From an uncultured Clostridium sp. (GTDB lineage Bacteria; Bacillota; Clostridia; TANB77; CAG-508), in NCBI GenBank assembly GCA_900557195.1, contig USRT01000001.1, positions 72,770-136,769 on the forward strand: a stretch of DNA of 64,000 nucleotides, read 5' to 3'. Below are positions 9,829-20,683 of the stretch, piece by piece. The notes under the pieces were generated by a model. The model was not told where the DNA came from. It did no database searches and saw nothing but the letters and a program-made list of their open reading frames with translations. The number at the start of each line of letters is the position of its first letter. Within the stretch, counting starts at the first letter, position 1. The translations under genes and the position numbers were made by a program.

Positions 9829-10550
9829 ACAAATCTTCTATTTTATATTCTTTCTCCAATTTATCATTCATATACAATTTAGTTACAAGTTCTAATTCTT
9901 TTAATGAATTTTCAGATAAATTAAAAGAAAATATCTTCTTGTCTGGAGCCATAACTATATATTTTATAGCATTTACAGTAGCCTCACTTATCTCTATACA
10001 AGATTTATCTACTCTTCCACAATCTTTACACTTAAAACCACTATCATATAAACTGAAAAAACATATATCTTCTGTTTTTTTACATTTTGTGCATTCTTTT
10101 ATTCTAGGAGTAAAACCCAAATAACATAACAATCTTATTTTAAATACAGACAAAACTAAGCTTAAATTTTTATCTGTCTCAGCTATTGTATATAATGTAT
10201 TTAAAACTAATTGTAGAATTTTATATGTATTTTGATTTTCATCAGTAACATCATTTATAATTTTAGTAATATGTGCTGCATATTTTAATTTATCTAAATC
10301 AATTCTAATCGGATAAAAGATTTCTATTGTATCACAAGAATTAATATGATAAGAACTTGCTGCCTTATATAACATATATTCCCCAAAACATAAATATTGA
10401 GTGCCTGCCATAAGCAAGCTCTTTGGTCTTCTTGCACCGTTTGGCAGCACACCCAATCTTTCCTGTAGGGGTTAATAATGTCACCATTTTGTCAAAATCA
10501 GACATGTTGTTTTCCGAAATAATTATTCCCTTCGTCTTTATTATCCCCAT
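9824..10550 (-). CDS. recO: DNA repair protein RecO (needs +1 shift at CGG)
   Basis: RecO loads RecA at gaps together with RecR. The OB-fold N-terminus (GIIIS...SDFDKMVTLLTPTGKIGCAAK) is in one frame and meets CGG at 10439-10437. The conserved continuation GARRPKSLLMAG is one base on, starting at GGT. The C-terminal zinc-binding cysteines (CTKCK and CKDCG) are intact. The joined product is about 240 residues, normal for the family, and the Gly at the shift is the conserved Gly of the AKGARR motif. Two ATGs, at 10556 and 10550, are possible; the second has better spacing to AGGTG. The gene overlaps the end of yqzL. Confidence 0.88.
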
Positions 10551-10659
10551 ACTCATTCACCTTTAAATTTTTTTCTATATTTTCCACTTCAACTAGTTCT
10601 AGAAATGTATCTATACTTCCTGTATTCTTAAAAGTATTCCATGCTAATTGTTTTATCAT
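10498..10659 (-). CDS. yqzL: YqzL-like small protein
   Basis: This 53-residue ORF begins MIKQLAWNTFKNTGSIDTFL, which matches the short YqzL family found just upstream of recO in many Firmicutes. An AAGGAG site lies 10 bases before the ATG. It overlaps the start of recO by about 50 bases in another frame, so recO may be translationally coupled to it. Function unknown. Confidence 0.8.
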   Translation of the reverse strand: MIKQLAWNTFKNTGSIDTFLELVEVENIEKNLKVNEYGDNKDEGNNYFGKQHV

Positions 10660-10820
10660 GTGCAATCACTCCTTATCATAAAGCAATAAATTAACTTTAG
10701 TTTTATCATTTGCCTTTTTCCAAAAATTTATTCTTACAATTTTTACAAAAATTATAAATTAATTTTATCTTTATATTTGTATTATAATTTTCCCATGTTT
10801 ACTTTACAATTTTTTTATAA

Positions 10821-11729
10821 TTATGATTCTAACTTAAATTTTTTTACAATTTTATCATCATTAAGCCAATCTTCTTTAATTTTAACCCATAATTTTAAGT
10901 TGATTTTTGTATCTAGCATTCTTTCTAAATCTTGTCTTGCATATGTTCCTATTCTTTTTAGCATATTTCCATCTTTACCTATTATAATACCCTTGTGTGA
11001 ATTTTTTAAACAATATATTGTTACTTCAACATCATAAATTGGCTTTTTTTCTATTGTCTTTCTTTTTTTCATTTTTTCAGTTTCTATATATAATCCATGA
11101 GGAACTTCGTCATTTAGAAGTTTAAGAGCCTTTTCTCTAACAGTTTCTTCTACCAACTGTCTCATAGTTTGATCTGTATATTCTTCTATATCATAATATG
11201 CAGGACCTTCATTTAAGTGCTTTTTTATCTCATCTACTATAATATCAACATTTTTGTTTTTAGTTACAGAAACAGGAATAATAGCTTCAAAACTATATTC
11301 ATCTTTATATAAATCTATAAGCTTTGCTAATTTCTCTCTGTCTATTAAATCTATCTTATTAATTATTAAAATAACTTTTTGATTAGACTCTTTTATTTTA
11401 TCTAATATTATTCTATCTCCTTTGCCTATTTCATCAGATGTTGCATCAACTACAAATAATATTACATCAACATCACCAATTGTTCCAAATGCTGTTTCTA
11501 CCATAGTATTTCCAAGTTTAGATTTAGGCTTATGAATTCCTGGTGTATCTATAAAAATAATTTGCAAATTTTCTCTATTTACAATAGCTCTTATAGCATT
11601 TCTTGTTGTTTGTGGTTTGTTTGCTATTGCAGCAACTTTTTCTCCTACCAAAGCATTTATAATGCTAGATTTTCCAACATTAGTTCTACCAACCATAGAA
11701 ACAAACCCTGATTTAAATTTTTCTTCCAT
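10821..11729 (-). CDS. era: GTPase Era
   Basis: Era is an essential GTPase that binds the 3' end of 16S rRNA during small-subunit assembly. G1 is GRTNVGKSS, switch I carries NKPQTTRNAIR, G3 is DTPG, G4 is NKID, and a C-terminal KH domain includes IIGKDGNMLKRIG. At 302 residues it is full length. The era, yqzL, recO order is conserved in Firmicutes. ybeY and dgkA, its usual upstream partners, are 11 kb away here, separated by the pyr block. Confidence 0.93.
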   Translation of the reverse strand: MEEKFKSGFVSMVGRTNVGKSSIINALVGEKVAAIANKPQTTRNAIRAIVNRENLQIIFIDTPGIHKPKSKLGNTMVETAFGTIGDVDVILFVVDATSDEIGKGDRIILDKIKESNQKVILIINKIDLIDREKLAKLIDLYKDEYSFEAIIPVSVTKNKNVDIIVDEIKKHLNEGPAYYDIEEYTDQTMRQLVEETVREKALKLLNDEVPHGLYIETEKMKKRKTIEKKPIYDVEVTIYCLKNSHKGIIIGKDGNMLKRIGTYARQDLERMLDTKINLKLWVKIKEDWLNDDKIVKKFKLES

Positions 11730-11935
11730 AATTCCTCCAAAGTTTTTGTTATATTATATAACTAATTATTTGCTAAATTTGTAAAAAAATAGTACTGTAA
11801 CACTTTATTTTTACAAGATTATTCTAACACATGAAAATATTAAAGTCAAAGTAATTACAGGGCTTTTCTTAAATTTATTTTGAAGATTCTCTGGCATACA
11901 TTTTTTATTTCTCAAATATGCCACACATAAACAAA

Positions 11936-11972
11936 AGAGAAGCCATGTCATTGTCAACTTTAGGCTTCTCTA
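11936..11972 (-). terminator. Terminator downstream of the pyr operon
   Basis: The stem AGAGAAGCC with GGCTTCTCT has an 18-base loop and, on the minus strand, a TTTTGTTT tail. This is the only clear structure in the 11730-12124 gap; the rest of that gap is AT-rich sequence holding the era promoter. Confidence 0.7.
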
Positions 11973-12124
11973 TATAAATTTATAATATGCCATATTTTAT
12001 CCAAATGTTATTATAAATAAAATTTATTAACACAAAAATGTTCTTCTTATAATAATATTACTTGTTATTGTGTCAACATGATTTTATCTTCCATTCATAG
12101 TTATATTTCTCATATTAAGAATAC

Positions 12125-13366
12125 TTATTTTATCTCTTCTAAAAGTTTTCCTAAAAGACATACAGCCAAATTTATATCTTCAACTTCAGCAAATTCACTA
12201 GGTTCATGACTTACCCCAGTATTTGGAATAAAAAATACTATAGCTCCATATCTACAAACTTCATTCATATATACTGTATCATGTCCTGCTCCAGACCACA
12301 TTTCCAAAATTGAATACTCTTTGGCACTCTTACGTACTTTATTAACTAAATCTGGATTTAAGTGTAAAGGTATCCCTTGTTCTAATCTTTCTGTTATCAC
12401 TTTTATATCTATATCTGGTAAATTAGATTCTACCCTTAAAATTAATTCATTCATAAAGTTAGTCATTAGTTTATCATCTAATCCTCTCGCAGAAACAGTT
12501 GTTGATAGTTTTCCTGGTATTCTATTAATTGAACTACCTTCTATATCCACAACTCCTATATTGGTACGTAATCTGTCATTTATATTCATCTCATGGCGTA
12601 AACCACGGTAAATATTATATAATTCATTAAATCCAACTAAAGCATCTCTTCTACTAGTCATTGGAATTGTTCCATCATGACCTCCTTTACCTATTAATGT
12701 AAATTTAACCCTTGATGGAGCTGCTATACTACTTACTATTCCAATTTTCTTATTAGAATCAACTAACATTGGACCTTGTTCTATGTGTGGTTCTAAAAAG
12801 TATAAAAATTCAACCTTTTTATTTAATATTGGTAATTGTAAATATTTATTACATTCATGTAATTTATCGCCATATGTTAATCCCAATCCATCATTAAAAC
12901 GCTCTGAAACTATAGGAATTGCTCTTAATTGTTCTGTAGATATTTTCTTACTTATAAATTTACTACCTAAACAACTTTTTCCAAAAACACTACTTTCTTC
13001 GCATTCTAGTGCAACAATTGCAATATTTTCTTTTATCTTCACATTATTTTCATTTATTGTTTTTATTGCAGCCATTCCACTAATAATTCCTACTAATCCA
13101 TCAAAATTTCCACCATTTGGTACACTATCTATATGTGAACCAATTCCAACAACTTTTATAGTTTCATTATCACTTACTTCATTATCTGCATAAAGAAAAC
13201 CATAAATATTACCTGCTTCATCAGTATATACATCAAGTCCTAGTTTTCTCATTTCTGCAATTAATCTAACTTTAGCTTGTGTCTCTTCCTTAGAAAATGC
13301 AACTCTATTACCAGCTTCGCCTATATATGATAACAAATAGGAAATATAATCATTATTTTCTTTCAT
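12125..13366 (-). CDS. M20 family amidohydrolase (N-carbamoyl-amino-acid or allantoate type)
   Basis: This is a 413-residue zinc hydrolase of the AllC/AmaB/HyuC branch. Metal-ligand motifs are GSHIDSVPNGGNFDG, ECEESSVFG and FLEPHIEQGP, and the C-terminal block GAGHDTVYM is also present. These enzymes cleave ureido groups such as N-carbamoyl-L-amino acids, beta-ureidopropionate or allantoate. It is the last gene of a transcription unit that starts at asnB and contains the pyr genes, which suggests a substrate related to carbamoyl-aspartate or reductive pyrimidine breakdown. The exact substrate cannot be read from the sequence. Confidence 0.8.
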   Translation of the reverse strand: MKENNDYISYLLSYIGEAGNRVAFSKEETQAKVRLIAEMRKLGLDVYTDEAGNIYGFLYADNEVSDNETIKVVGIGSHIDSVPNGGNFDGLVGIISGMAAIKTINENNVKIKENIAIVALECEESSVFGKSCLGSKFISKKISTEQLRAIPIVSERFNDGLGLTYGDKLHECNKYLQLPILNKKVEFLYFLEPHIEQGPMLVDSNKKIGIVSSIAAPSRVKFTLIGKGGHDGTIPMTSRRDALVGFNELYNIYRGLRHEMNINDRLRTNIGVVDIEGSSINRIPGKLSTTVSARGLDDKLMTNFMNELILRVESNLPDIDIKVITERLEQGIPLHLNPDLVNKVRKSAKEYSILEMWSGAGHDTVYMNEVCRYGAIVFFIPNTGVSHEPSEFAEVEDINLAVCLLGKLLEEIK

Positions 13367-13404
13367 ATATTCACCTTCCCTTTTATGTATATTAAACTAA
13401 GTAT

Positions 13405-14688
13405 TTAAATAATAGTATTATCTTTATATACTATATTTCCACCTACAATTGTATATACTACTTTACCTTTCAATTTCTTTCCAATAAAAGGTGAATTTTT
13501 AGATTTTGATACAATCATATCTTCTGTATATGTATATTCAATATTTGGATTAAAAATTGTAAAGTCAGCATCTTTTCCTTCCTCAATTGTTCCTTTATCT
13601 ATATTTATTAGTTTTGCTGGATTATATGACATTAATTTTACCATATCTAAATATGAAATATACCCCTTATCCACTAATGCTGTAATTGTTACAGCAAGTG
13701 CAGTTTCAAAAGCAATTACTCCCCAAGGTGCAACAGCTAAACCTCTAGATTTTTCTTCTTTAGAATGTGGAGCATGATCTGTTACAATTGCATCTATTGT
13801 TCCATCTTGTAATCCTTTTATAATAGCTTCTATGTCTTTTTTAGTTCTAAGAGGTGGATTTATCTTTGCATTTGAACCTGAAATTAAAGCATCCTCATCA
13901 GTAAGCATAAAATAATGTGGACATGTTTCAGTAGTAACTCCCACGCCTCTTGTCTTTGCATCTTTTACTAAAGCTACAGTTCCTTCTGTACTAATATGGC
14001 ATAAATGAACTCTTGCATTATTTATACTAGCAATTGCAATTTCTCTTGCTGCCATTATCTCTTCAGACTCTCTGCAAACTCCTTCTACTCCTAATTTTTC
14101 TGCTACAGGTCCTGCATTTATTCCTCCACCAATGAAATATTCATCTTCACAATGTGAAGCAACAAATTTTCCAAGCTTAGTTGTTTTTATAATAGCATCT
14201 CTCATTAATTTCGAATTCTTTAAAGGTACTCCATCATCTGAAAAAGCAATTGCTCCTGTTTTTACTTGTTCTTCGAAATCTACAAGTTCTCTACCCAATT
14301 CACCTTTACTTACTGTTGAATATGAAAATACATTACATAGATTAACTCTTTTTCCTTCTTCTATAATCCATTTTAAAACATCTGCATTATCAGGTACTGG
14401 TTTTGTATTTGGCATTGCACAAATAGTTGTAAATCCACCTTTAACTGCACTTTTACATCCACTTTCAATAGTTTCTTTATATTCAAACCCTGGCTCTCTT
14501 AAATGACAATGAATATCTACCATTCCTGGCATAATATACAGACCTGTACAATCTATCACTTCATCTACATCTAATTCTAAATTACTACAAATAGTTTTTA
14601 TCTTACCATCCTCAATCAATATATCAAGCTTATCATTTGTATTAGTTGCATAATCAATTACAGTCCCATTTTTTAAAATTCTTCTCAT
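13405..14688 (-). CDS. pyrC: Dihydroorotase
   Basis: PyrC interconverts carbamoyl-aspartate and dihydroorotate. The metal-binding DIHCHLREPG is near residue 57, and the class I features ANMPNTKP-like (CAMPNTKPVPDN), SHCEDEY, CHIST and TDHAPHS follow in order. At 427 residues it is the standard long bacterial form. It lies 38 bases upstream of the M20 gene, within the pyr operon. Confidence 0.94.
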   Translation of the reverse strand: MRRILKNGTVIDYATNTNDKLDILIEDGKIKTICSNLELDVDEVIDCTGLYIMPGMVDIHCHLREPGFEYKETIESGCKSAVKGGFTTICAMPNTKPVPDNADVLKWIIEEGKRVNLCNVFSYSTVSKGELGRELVDFEEQVKTGAIAFSDDGVPLKNSKLMRDAIIKTTKLGKFVASHCEDEYFIGGGINAGPVAEKLGVEGVCRESEEIMAAREIAIASINNARVHLCHISTEGTVALVKDAKTRGVGVTTETCPHYFMLTDEDALISGSNAKINPPLRTKKDIEAIIKGLQDGTIDAIVTDHAPHSKEEKSRGLAVAPWGVIAFETALAVTITALVDKGYISYLDMVKLMSYNPAKLINIDKGTIEEGKDADFTIFNPNIEYTYTEDMIVSKSKNSPFIGKKLKGKVVYTIVGGNIVYKDNTII

Positions 14689-14859
14689 TTTCTACTCCCC
14701 CTAATACACAATCTAAAATTATTTATACTTTTATTTCAAATCACATCCCATTTAAATGCACATGTCAACATCATAATAAATTATAAAATATTAACTATTG
14801 TAATGCAGTAACATTGTCTTTATAACTAAACCCAAATATGAATATTGTACCTCATACAC

Positions 14860-15810
14860 CTATTCATAAGTATACACATTAATTTCACCTTTTAACTTTA
14901 TATTAAATATTTTACAATCTGAAACTCTTCCTATATTATCAATTTTAACGCTTATTTTTTTACCTCCTTGTGGAGTTAAAATTTCATCTATTTCTAAATC
15001 TGGTCTATAAATAATCGAATTTTTTATTTTAGTCATTACAGCAATTGATAAAGTAGCTGTAATAGGCAATCCTTTATGCCATCTATCTAAATAAATAGTC
15101 CTTGCTGATAATCCATGATCACATAACACAATAGCAATCTTCGGAAATTCACTTTTTTCGTCAAAATTATATCTTTTTATAATATTTTTTCTAATATTCT
15201 TTACTCTTTCTAAAATATCTTTATCACTTTCATCTAAATGTAAAAGCTCCTCTTTGCAAGTTATTCCCAAATCCTTTGCATTAATTATTATATATGGATT
15301 CACAAAGTTAATTATTGAAGCTTTCACTCTTTCATAACCTTCATCTATATTAATTAATTCTGCTCCTTCAAACATTTTAATATCATTAATAGATTTTCCA
15401 ATTAACTTATTAAATACCAAATCAAAACTATTTTCTTTTCTAATAACAGACATCTCTAGGTTTGTATCTATATTCATAATAGTAATCTCATCTTGGAAAT
15501 TATGTTTTTTATCTTCAATCATAAATGCCACTCTAGCAGATGCTATCATTGAGTTACCACAATTTGCATTAGATTCAAAATCTAAAATTTCATCTTTTAC
15601 TTTTATTTGTATAAATTTAAAATCATATTTGCTTTTACTTTTTGAATTAATAATAGCCATTTTAGAAAAATCAATGTTTTTTAATTTTAAAAAATAATAT
15701 ACTTCTAAAGCTTCTTTTTTCCAATCAATTTTATTTAGTACATTTTCTGAAACAATAACTGCTGTTGGTGATGGAGCACCAACTACATTAGTTAAATATA
15801 CAGTTTTCAA
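14860..15810 (-). CDS. PrpF-like protein (diaminopimelate-epimerase fold)
   Basis: The product is 316 residues. The ANCGNSMIA motif near residue 82 and GLSARTIYLDRWHKGLP near 245 resemble the PrpF / 2-methylaconitate isomerase branch of the DapF fold, in which the Cys acts in proton transfer. Related proteins sometimes accompany pyrimidine or methylcitrate genes. Its place between pyrE-like and pyrC suggests an isomerase acting on an unsaturated acid, but no role is established here. A 171-base gap to pyrC lies downstream. Confidence 0.6.
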   Translation of the reverse strand: MKTVYLTNVVGAPSPTAVIVSENVLNKIDWKKEALEVYYFLKLKNIDFSKMAIINSKSKSKYDFKFIQIKVKDEILDFESNANCGNSMIASARVAFMIEDKKHNFQDEITIMNIDTNLEMSVIRKENSFDLVFNKLIGKSINDIKMFEGAELINIDEGYERVKASIINFVNPYIIINAKDLGITCKEELLHLDESDKDILERVKNIRKNIIKRYNFDEKSEFPKIAIVLCDHGLSARTIYLDRWHKGLPITATLSIAVMTKIKNSIIYRPDLEIDEILTPQGGKKISVKIDNIGRVSDCKIFNIKLKGEINVYTYE

Positions 15811-15897
15811 ATTAATTAAATCTCCTACTTTTTTTATTAAGCTTCTTAATTCTTAAATCATTTTTCCAATCTTCGAATTAAATATCTAATCATAAAA

Positions 15898-16779
15898 TTA
15901 ATTTGCAAATCCCGAAATTAAATCTCCCAAACCATAAATATCTTCTTCTACACATTTTCTAGCTCTTATTAAAGTTTTTCCTGTTGCCTTTAAAGACTCT
16001 TTTATAAATTCTGGATGTTTTATTAAAAAATCTCTCATTGTTTCATCTGGATTATTCATATAGCTATCTATCATTAGATATTGTTCTTTAGTAATACGTT
16101 CTTTCTCTAATGCTATTTTAAATAAGCTTTTGTCTACTTTAACTAAAGGATATGTAACTATATCATGTTTTGCTAATCTATTAGCTCCACCTTGCATTCT
16201 ATCAACAATTGTTGCAGTCCATTTTATTTTTCCACCTAAATTTTCAATACTTGGTATCCACAAATTTACATAGCTTGCAGCTTCTGTAATTAAATCTGAT
16301 ATATGTAAAACATTTTTTCCTTCTAAAGTATTAATTTCTTCTGTTTTGCTAAAGTCACTATTATTTAAAATAGCACTTAAATCTTTAAATATTGTAATAT
16401 GTGGTTTTTTTAGAAGATATGCTACTATATTAGAAAATACCCAATCTCTTCTTTCTCCACCTGAAATATAATCTATTTCATTAATATCTATATTTTTAGA
16501 AATTGTTTCTACTAAATTATCTATAACAGATTTATATATATTATTCGAATTATATTGTGATAATACTTGCTCAAAAACCTTTTTTGGTAATGTCCAATGG
16601 TCACTTAATGCTTCATCAATATTTGTTAATAAATTTTTTGATTCTTCTTCACTTCCATATAAAAACTCTGCATTTATAAAATACACTCCAATTTTTCCTG
16701 ATGTATACCAAAATGGCTTATCTGCCTTGCATGCATTAATCGCTTTTGTTTCAAATAAATTTGAAATTAAATCTTCCAT
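15898..16779 (-). CDS. Orotate phosphoribosyltransferase-like protein
   Basis: This 293-residue protein is larger than classical PyrE. A PRTase core is suggested by ISGGERRDWVFSNIVAYLL, the PRPP-loop-like stretch VLHISDLITEAASYV and TIVDRMQGGANRL. It sits between pyrD and pyrC, where clostridial genomes often carry this divergent orotate phosphoribosyltransferase. No other pyrE candidate is in the window. Assignment is by motif and context. Confidence 0.7.
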   Translation of the reverse strand: MEDLISNLFETKAINACKADKPFWYTSGKIGVYFINAEFLYGSEEESKNLLTNIDEALSDHWTLPKKVFEQVLSQYNSNNIYKSVIDNLVETISKNIDINEIDYISGGERRDWVFSNIVAYLLKKPHITIFKDLSAILNNSDFSKTEEINTLEGKNVLHISDLITEAASYVNLWIPSIENLGGKIKWTATIVDRMQGGANRLAKHDIVTYPLVKVDKSLFKIALEKERITKEQYLMIDSYMNNPDETMRDFLIKHPEFIKESLKATGKTLIRARKCVEEDIYGLGDLISGFAN

Positions 16780-16861
16780 AAAACAACTCTCCTTTTAATT
16801 TATTTAAACTTTTCCAATGATACTATTTTTTCATTTGAATTACTCAAATAATCATACTTTT

Positions 16862-17774
16862 TTAATTCATTTGAACTGTTCCAATAATACTATTTATATC
16901 TTCGATATTATGTTTGTTCAAATATTCTTCTATTTGATTTATAACTCTAACACTTGTATCTGGATAATAGAAATTACCTGCACCAATTGATACTGCTGTA
17001 GCTCCTGCAAGCATAAACTGAATTGCATCTGAACCTTCAACAATTCCGCCAATTCCTAATACTGGGATTTTTACAGTTTTAGCAACATCATATGTCATTC
17101 TTACAGCAATTGGTCTAATACCTGGTCCAGATAAGCCTCCTGTATTATTACCTAATACTGGTTTTCTTTTTTCAATATCTATAACCATAGCAGTAAATGC
17201 ATTTATCAAAGATATACCATCTGCGCCACCATCTTCTGCTGCTCTTGCTGTAACTGTTATATCTGTAACATTTGGGCTTAACTTTACAATAAGTGGTTTA
17301 TCTAAAACTTTACGAACTGCACTTGTTACTTCTTTAACACCTTCATAACTAGTTCCAAAAGCCATACATCCGTGATTTTACATTAGGACATGATAAATTC
17401 AGCTCTACTCCATCTATATCAGTTTTATTTAGTATTCTACATACTTCAACATAATCTTCTACAGTATTTCCAATAGCATTTACAATAATTGCTGTATCAT
17501 ATTTTCTCAAATTTGGTAGATGATGCTCAATAACATATTCTACTCCTGGATTTTGAAGTCCTATAGCATTTAACATTCCGGCTTGGACTTTCGCAAACTC
17601 TTGGTGGCTTGTTACCTGGTCTTGGTTTTAGAGATGTTCCTTTTGTAAATATTCCTCCGAAGTTTACTTAAATCAAAATATTCTGAAAACTCCTCACCAT
17701 ATGCAAATGTTCCGTGATGCCACTGTTACTGGATTTTTCATTTTAATTCCTGCAAAATTTACACTTGTATTCAT
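16862..17774 (-). CDS. pyrD: Dihydroorotate dehydrogenase 1B catalytic subunit, copy 1 (needs four +1 shifts at CGG)
   Basis: This FMN enzyme oxidises dihydroorotate with PyrK. The homologous reading frame changes by +1 four times, each time at an in-frame CGG (C at 17714, 17659, 17580 and 17372). Each resumes at GGA: VTVAS-GTFAYG, LSKL-GGIFTKG, ESPS-GMLNAIG and PNVKS-GCMAFG. With four C-skips the product is exactly 302 residues, the same length as the intact copy at 28612-29520, and all four Gly are conserved in that copy. The catalytic NLSCPN loop and the FMN motif GNNTGGLSGPG are preserved. The ATG at 17774 follows AGGAGG. Despite the broken frames, sequence conservation argues against a decaying pseudogene. 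Confidence 0.85.
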
Positions 17775-17793
17775 TTTTTACCTCCTAAAAAAA

Positions 17794-18579
17794 TTATATA
17801 TCTACTACTTCTGCTTCGAATACAGGGCCATCTTTACATACTCTTGCATATGCTATATTACTATTCCCTAAATTCAACTTTACAGAACATCCCATACATG
17901 CTCCTATAGCACAAGCCATTCTTTGTTCTAATGATAATTGGCAATAGACTTTTTTGCTTTCAGCAAATTCTTTTACTTTTTGTAACATTGGAAGTGGTCC
18001 ACATGCAAATATACCATCAATTTGTAAATCATCAAAATCAGATTTCAAATAATCAATAGCATATCCATTTTTTCCATATGTTCCGTCATCTGTGGTAATA
18101 GTTAATTTGGTTGAAACTTTTGTAAATTCTTCTTCTAACATTACATATTGTTTATTTCTAAATCCTAAATAAATATTTACATTAGCTTGACTTAAACTAT
18201 TTTTAGCTAATTCATATAATGGAAAAATACCAATTCCTCCACCAATAATAGCAATATTTTTACAATTTTTAATATCAAATGTTCCATTTCCTAATGGACC
18301 TACTACATCTAATTCCTCTCCTACTTCTGTTTGTGATAAAAATTTAGTTCCTCTTCCTTTTATTTGTACAATAAATTCAATTATGTTATTTTCTTTGTCT
18401 ACATTATAAATGCTAATTGGTCTTCTTAAAAATGGTTCAAATGTTTTAGAAACTCTTAATTCAATAAATTGACCAGGCATTGCTATTTTTGCAATCTCAG
18501 GTGCTAAACAAGTAAATTTTAAAACATCATTTTCCAACTCTTCTTTTGCTATAAGTTTTATTTTGGTATTTACTCCCAT
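17794..18579 (-). CDS. pyrK: Dihydroorotate dehydrogenase electron transfer subunit, copy 1
   Basis: PyrK carries FAD and a [2Fe-2S] cluster and passes electrons from PyrD to NAD. The FAD motif is EPFLRRPISIYNV, the NAD-binding motif is IIGGGIGIFPLY, and the iron-sulfur cysteines appear in CAIGACMGCSVKL and RVCKDGPVF. It is 261 residues, full length, and lies 20 bases upstream of pyrD copy 1. A close paralogue with its own pyrD is at 29669-30448. Confidence 0.93.
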   Translation of the reverse strand: MGVNTKIKLIAKEELENDVLKFTCLAPEIAKIAMPGQFIELRVSKTFEPFLRRPISIYNVDKENNIIEFIVQIKGRGTKFLSQTEVGEELDVVGPLGNGTFDIKNCKNIAIIGGGIGIFPLYELAKNSLSQANVNIYLGFRNKQYVMLEEEFTKVSTKLTITTDDGTYGKNGYAIDYLKSDFDDLQIDGIFACGPLPMLQKVKEFAESKKVYCQLSLEQRMACAIGACMGCSVKLNLGNSNIAYARVCKDGPVFEAEVVDI

Positions 18580-18601
18580 TTACTCTCCTCCTTAAATAAT
18601 T

Positions 18602-20330
18602 TTACTTCCAATTTTGTAAATTTCTAAGCCATAGTTCTAAGACAATTAAAGCCCATAGTTCTTTTCCATGTTTTACTTTGTTTGTAGAATGTTCTTTTAT
18701 TAAATTTTCTAATGTGTTTTTACAAAAATACATATTAATTTTACTATTCGAATCCAATAATATATCTTTACACCATTTAATTCCACTATCAGCAATCCAC
18801 TCATTTGGTAAACTTGGAAATATCGACTTTTTTCTATATATTATCTCATCAGACAACCATGCTTTAGCAACCTCTTTTAACCACCCCTTTCTTGTACTCT
18901 TCATTAATTCTTCTATCGAAAGTTTAAAAGAATAATCTGCAATTCTATAATCCTGAAATGGAACTTTTGCTTCTATTCCATGTGCCATTGTCATTCTATC
19001 TAATCTCATATTATGATATTCTGGTAAACGTTCACTTCTTTCATAATGTAATGCTTGTTGCATATTTGAGATACTTTCTGGTATACACTTCTTATTTTTT
19101 AATTTTTCTAATAAATCTTTATTATATAGTAGCTCCATCTCTTTTTTGGGAATTTTCCAACTTAAAGATGGATATATTTCTTTTGCATTTTTATATTTTA
19201 ACCAACACTCTTGCCTTTCGTAGCCTATAAAAAGTTCATCTGCTCCATCACCAGTAATTACTGTTTTTAATCCTAATTTCTTTGCTCTTTTAGACATTAA
19301 ATATGTTCCAACATGAGTCGGATTTTCTAACGGTTCATCTATAAATTTAATTAATTCCTCCAATGAGTTTCTTGCAATCTCTGGTGTTATATATACCCAT
19401 TCAACTTTTCTTTCAAAGTCCTTTTCTAAAATATTTACATATTTCTCGTCATCTACACTATTGGGCAAGAATCTAATTGAAATTGGTATATTATAGTTAG
19501 AATTCTTATTTTGCATAGCAATTGCAGTGATTATCGATGAATCTAATCCCCCTGAAAGGAAGAATCCTCCTTTAACATCTGAATATGTATTCTCCTTAAC
19601 AATCTCATTTATTAATTCTCTAAAATTTTCTATTTTATCCTTTGAATTTATCTCTTTGTAATCTCTATTAGGTTTTAACTCCCAATATCTCTCAAATTTA
19701 ATATTTCCATCATGAACAATTATTTGTTCTCCTGGCAACACCTTTTTTATCTCATAAAAGGTTGTATCTCTTCCTGGATTAAAAGCATATCTTAATATAT
19801 TATCAATAGCATTATAATCTACCTCTGGTTTATAATCCATTGCAGCATATATCGCCTTAATTTCAGATGCAAATATAAAATATTCATTGTTAGCATAATA
19901 ATATAATGGCTTTACTCCGAAGAGCATCTCTCCATAACCAAAGTTTATTTTTCATATTATCATATATAGCTATAGAAAACATTCCACCTAGCTTTTTTAC
20001 AAAGTCTTCGCTATATTTTTTAAACATTGGTAATATAATTTCACTATCACACTGAATATTTAGCGATAATTCATTTTTTAAAGTTTTATAATTTGTTATT
20101 TCTCCATTAAATACAGAATATATCTGATTATCTCTTTGCACCATAGCTTTTCTATCATTAGGACCAATAATTGACAATCTATTCATTCCAACAGCGCCAT
20201 TTTCAAAATACTGTATTTCATTCTCATCTGGACCACGATGTATTGTTTTTATACACATTTTAGTCATTTTGTCTTCTAAAATACTTCTTGAGCATTTTTT
20301 ATAATACATTATTCCATATATACTACACAT
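18602..20330 (-). CDS. asnB: Glutamine-hydrolysing asparagine synthetase (needs +1 shift at CGG)
   Basis: AsnB makes asparagine from aspartate and glutamine. The glutaminase domain starts MCSIYGIMYYK, so Cys2 is the nucleophile. After 137 codons the frame meets CGG (C at 19919). The conserved RDALGVKPLYYY motif is completed only when the C is skipped and GGA is read as Gly. The synthetase domain has the PP-loop FFLSGGLDSS and SGDGADELF-type ITGDGADELFIGYE. The joined length is 575 residues. It is the first gene of the unit that continues into pyrK, 22 bases downstream, linking aspartate use to pyrimidine synthesis. Confidence 0.88.
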
Positions 20331-20683
20331 TCCTGATTTTATCCTCCTTAATATTTGTATTAAGTATCAGCAGTATGTTGTTAAAATTTTGTTTTATTAT
20401 CAATTACTAACAGAACATGATAGAATCATACTCTCTTTCTTTCACTTTCCTTATTATAAGCTATCAGTACTTATTTGTAAATATTTATTAATAAGTTTAT
20501 TTTATTATTTATTCTCATTTACTATATTGTTAATAATAAAGTTAAAATTACATACTAATAATTCAATTACAGAGTTATTTTACTTTAACTATATTCTCTA
20601 TGATTCATGTTATACAAAAAAATTTACTTATTCACTTCTTATTATACTTATATACAAATATTTACTTAATTATCTAAAAAAGA

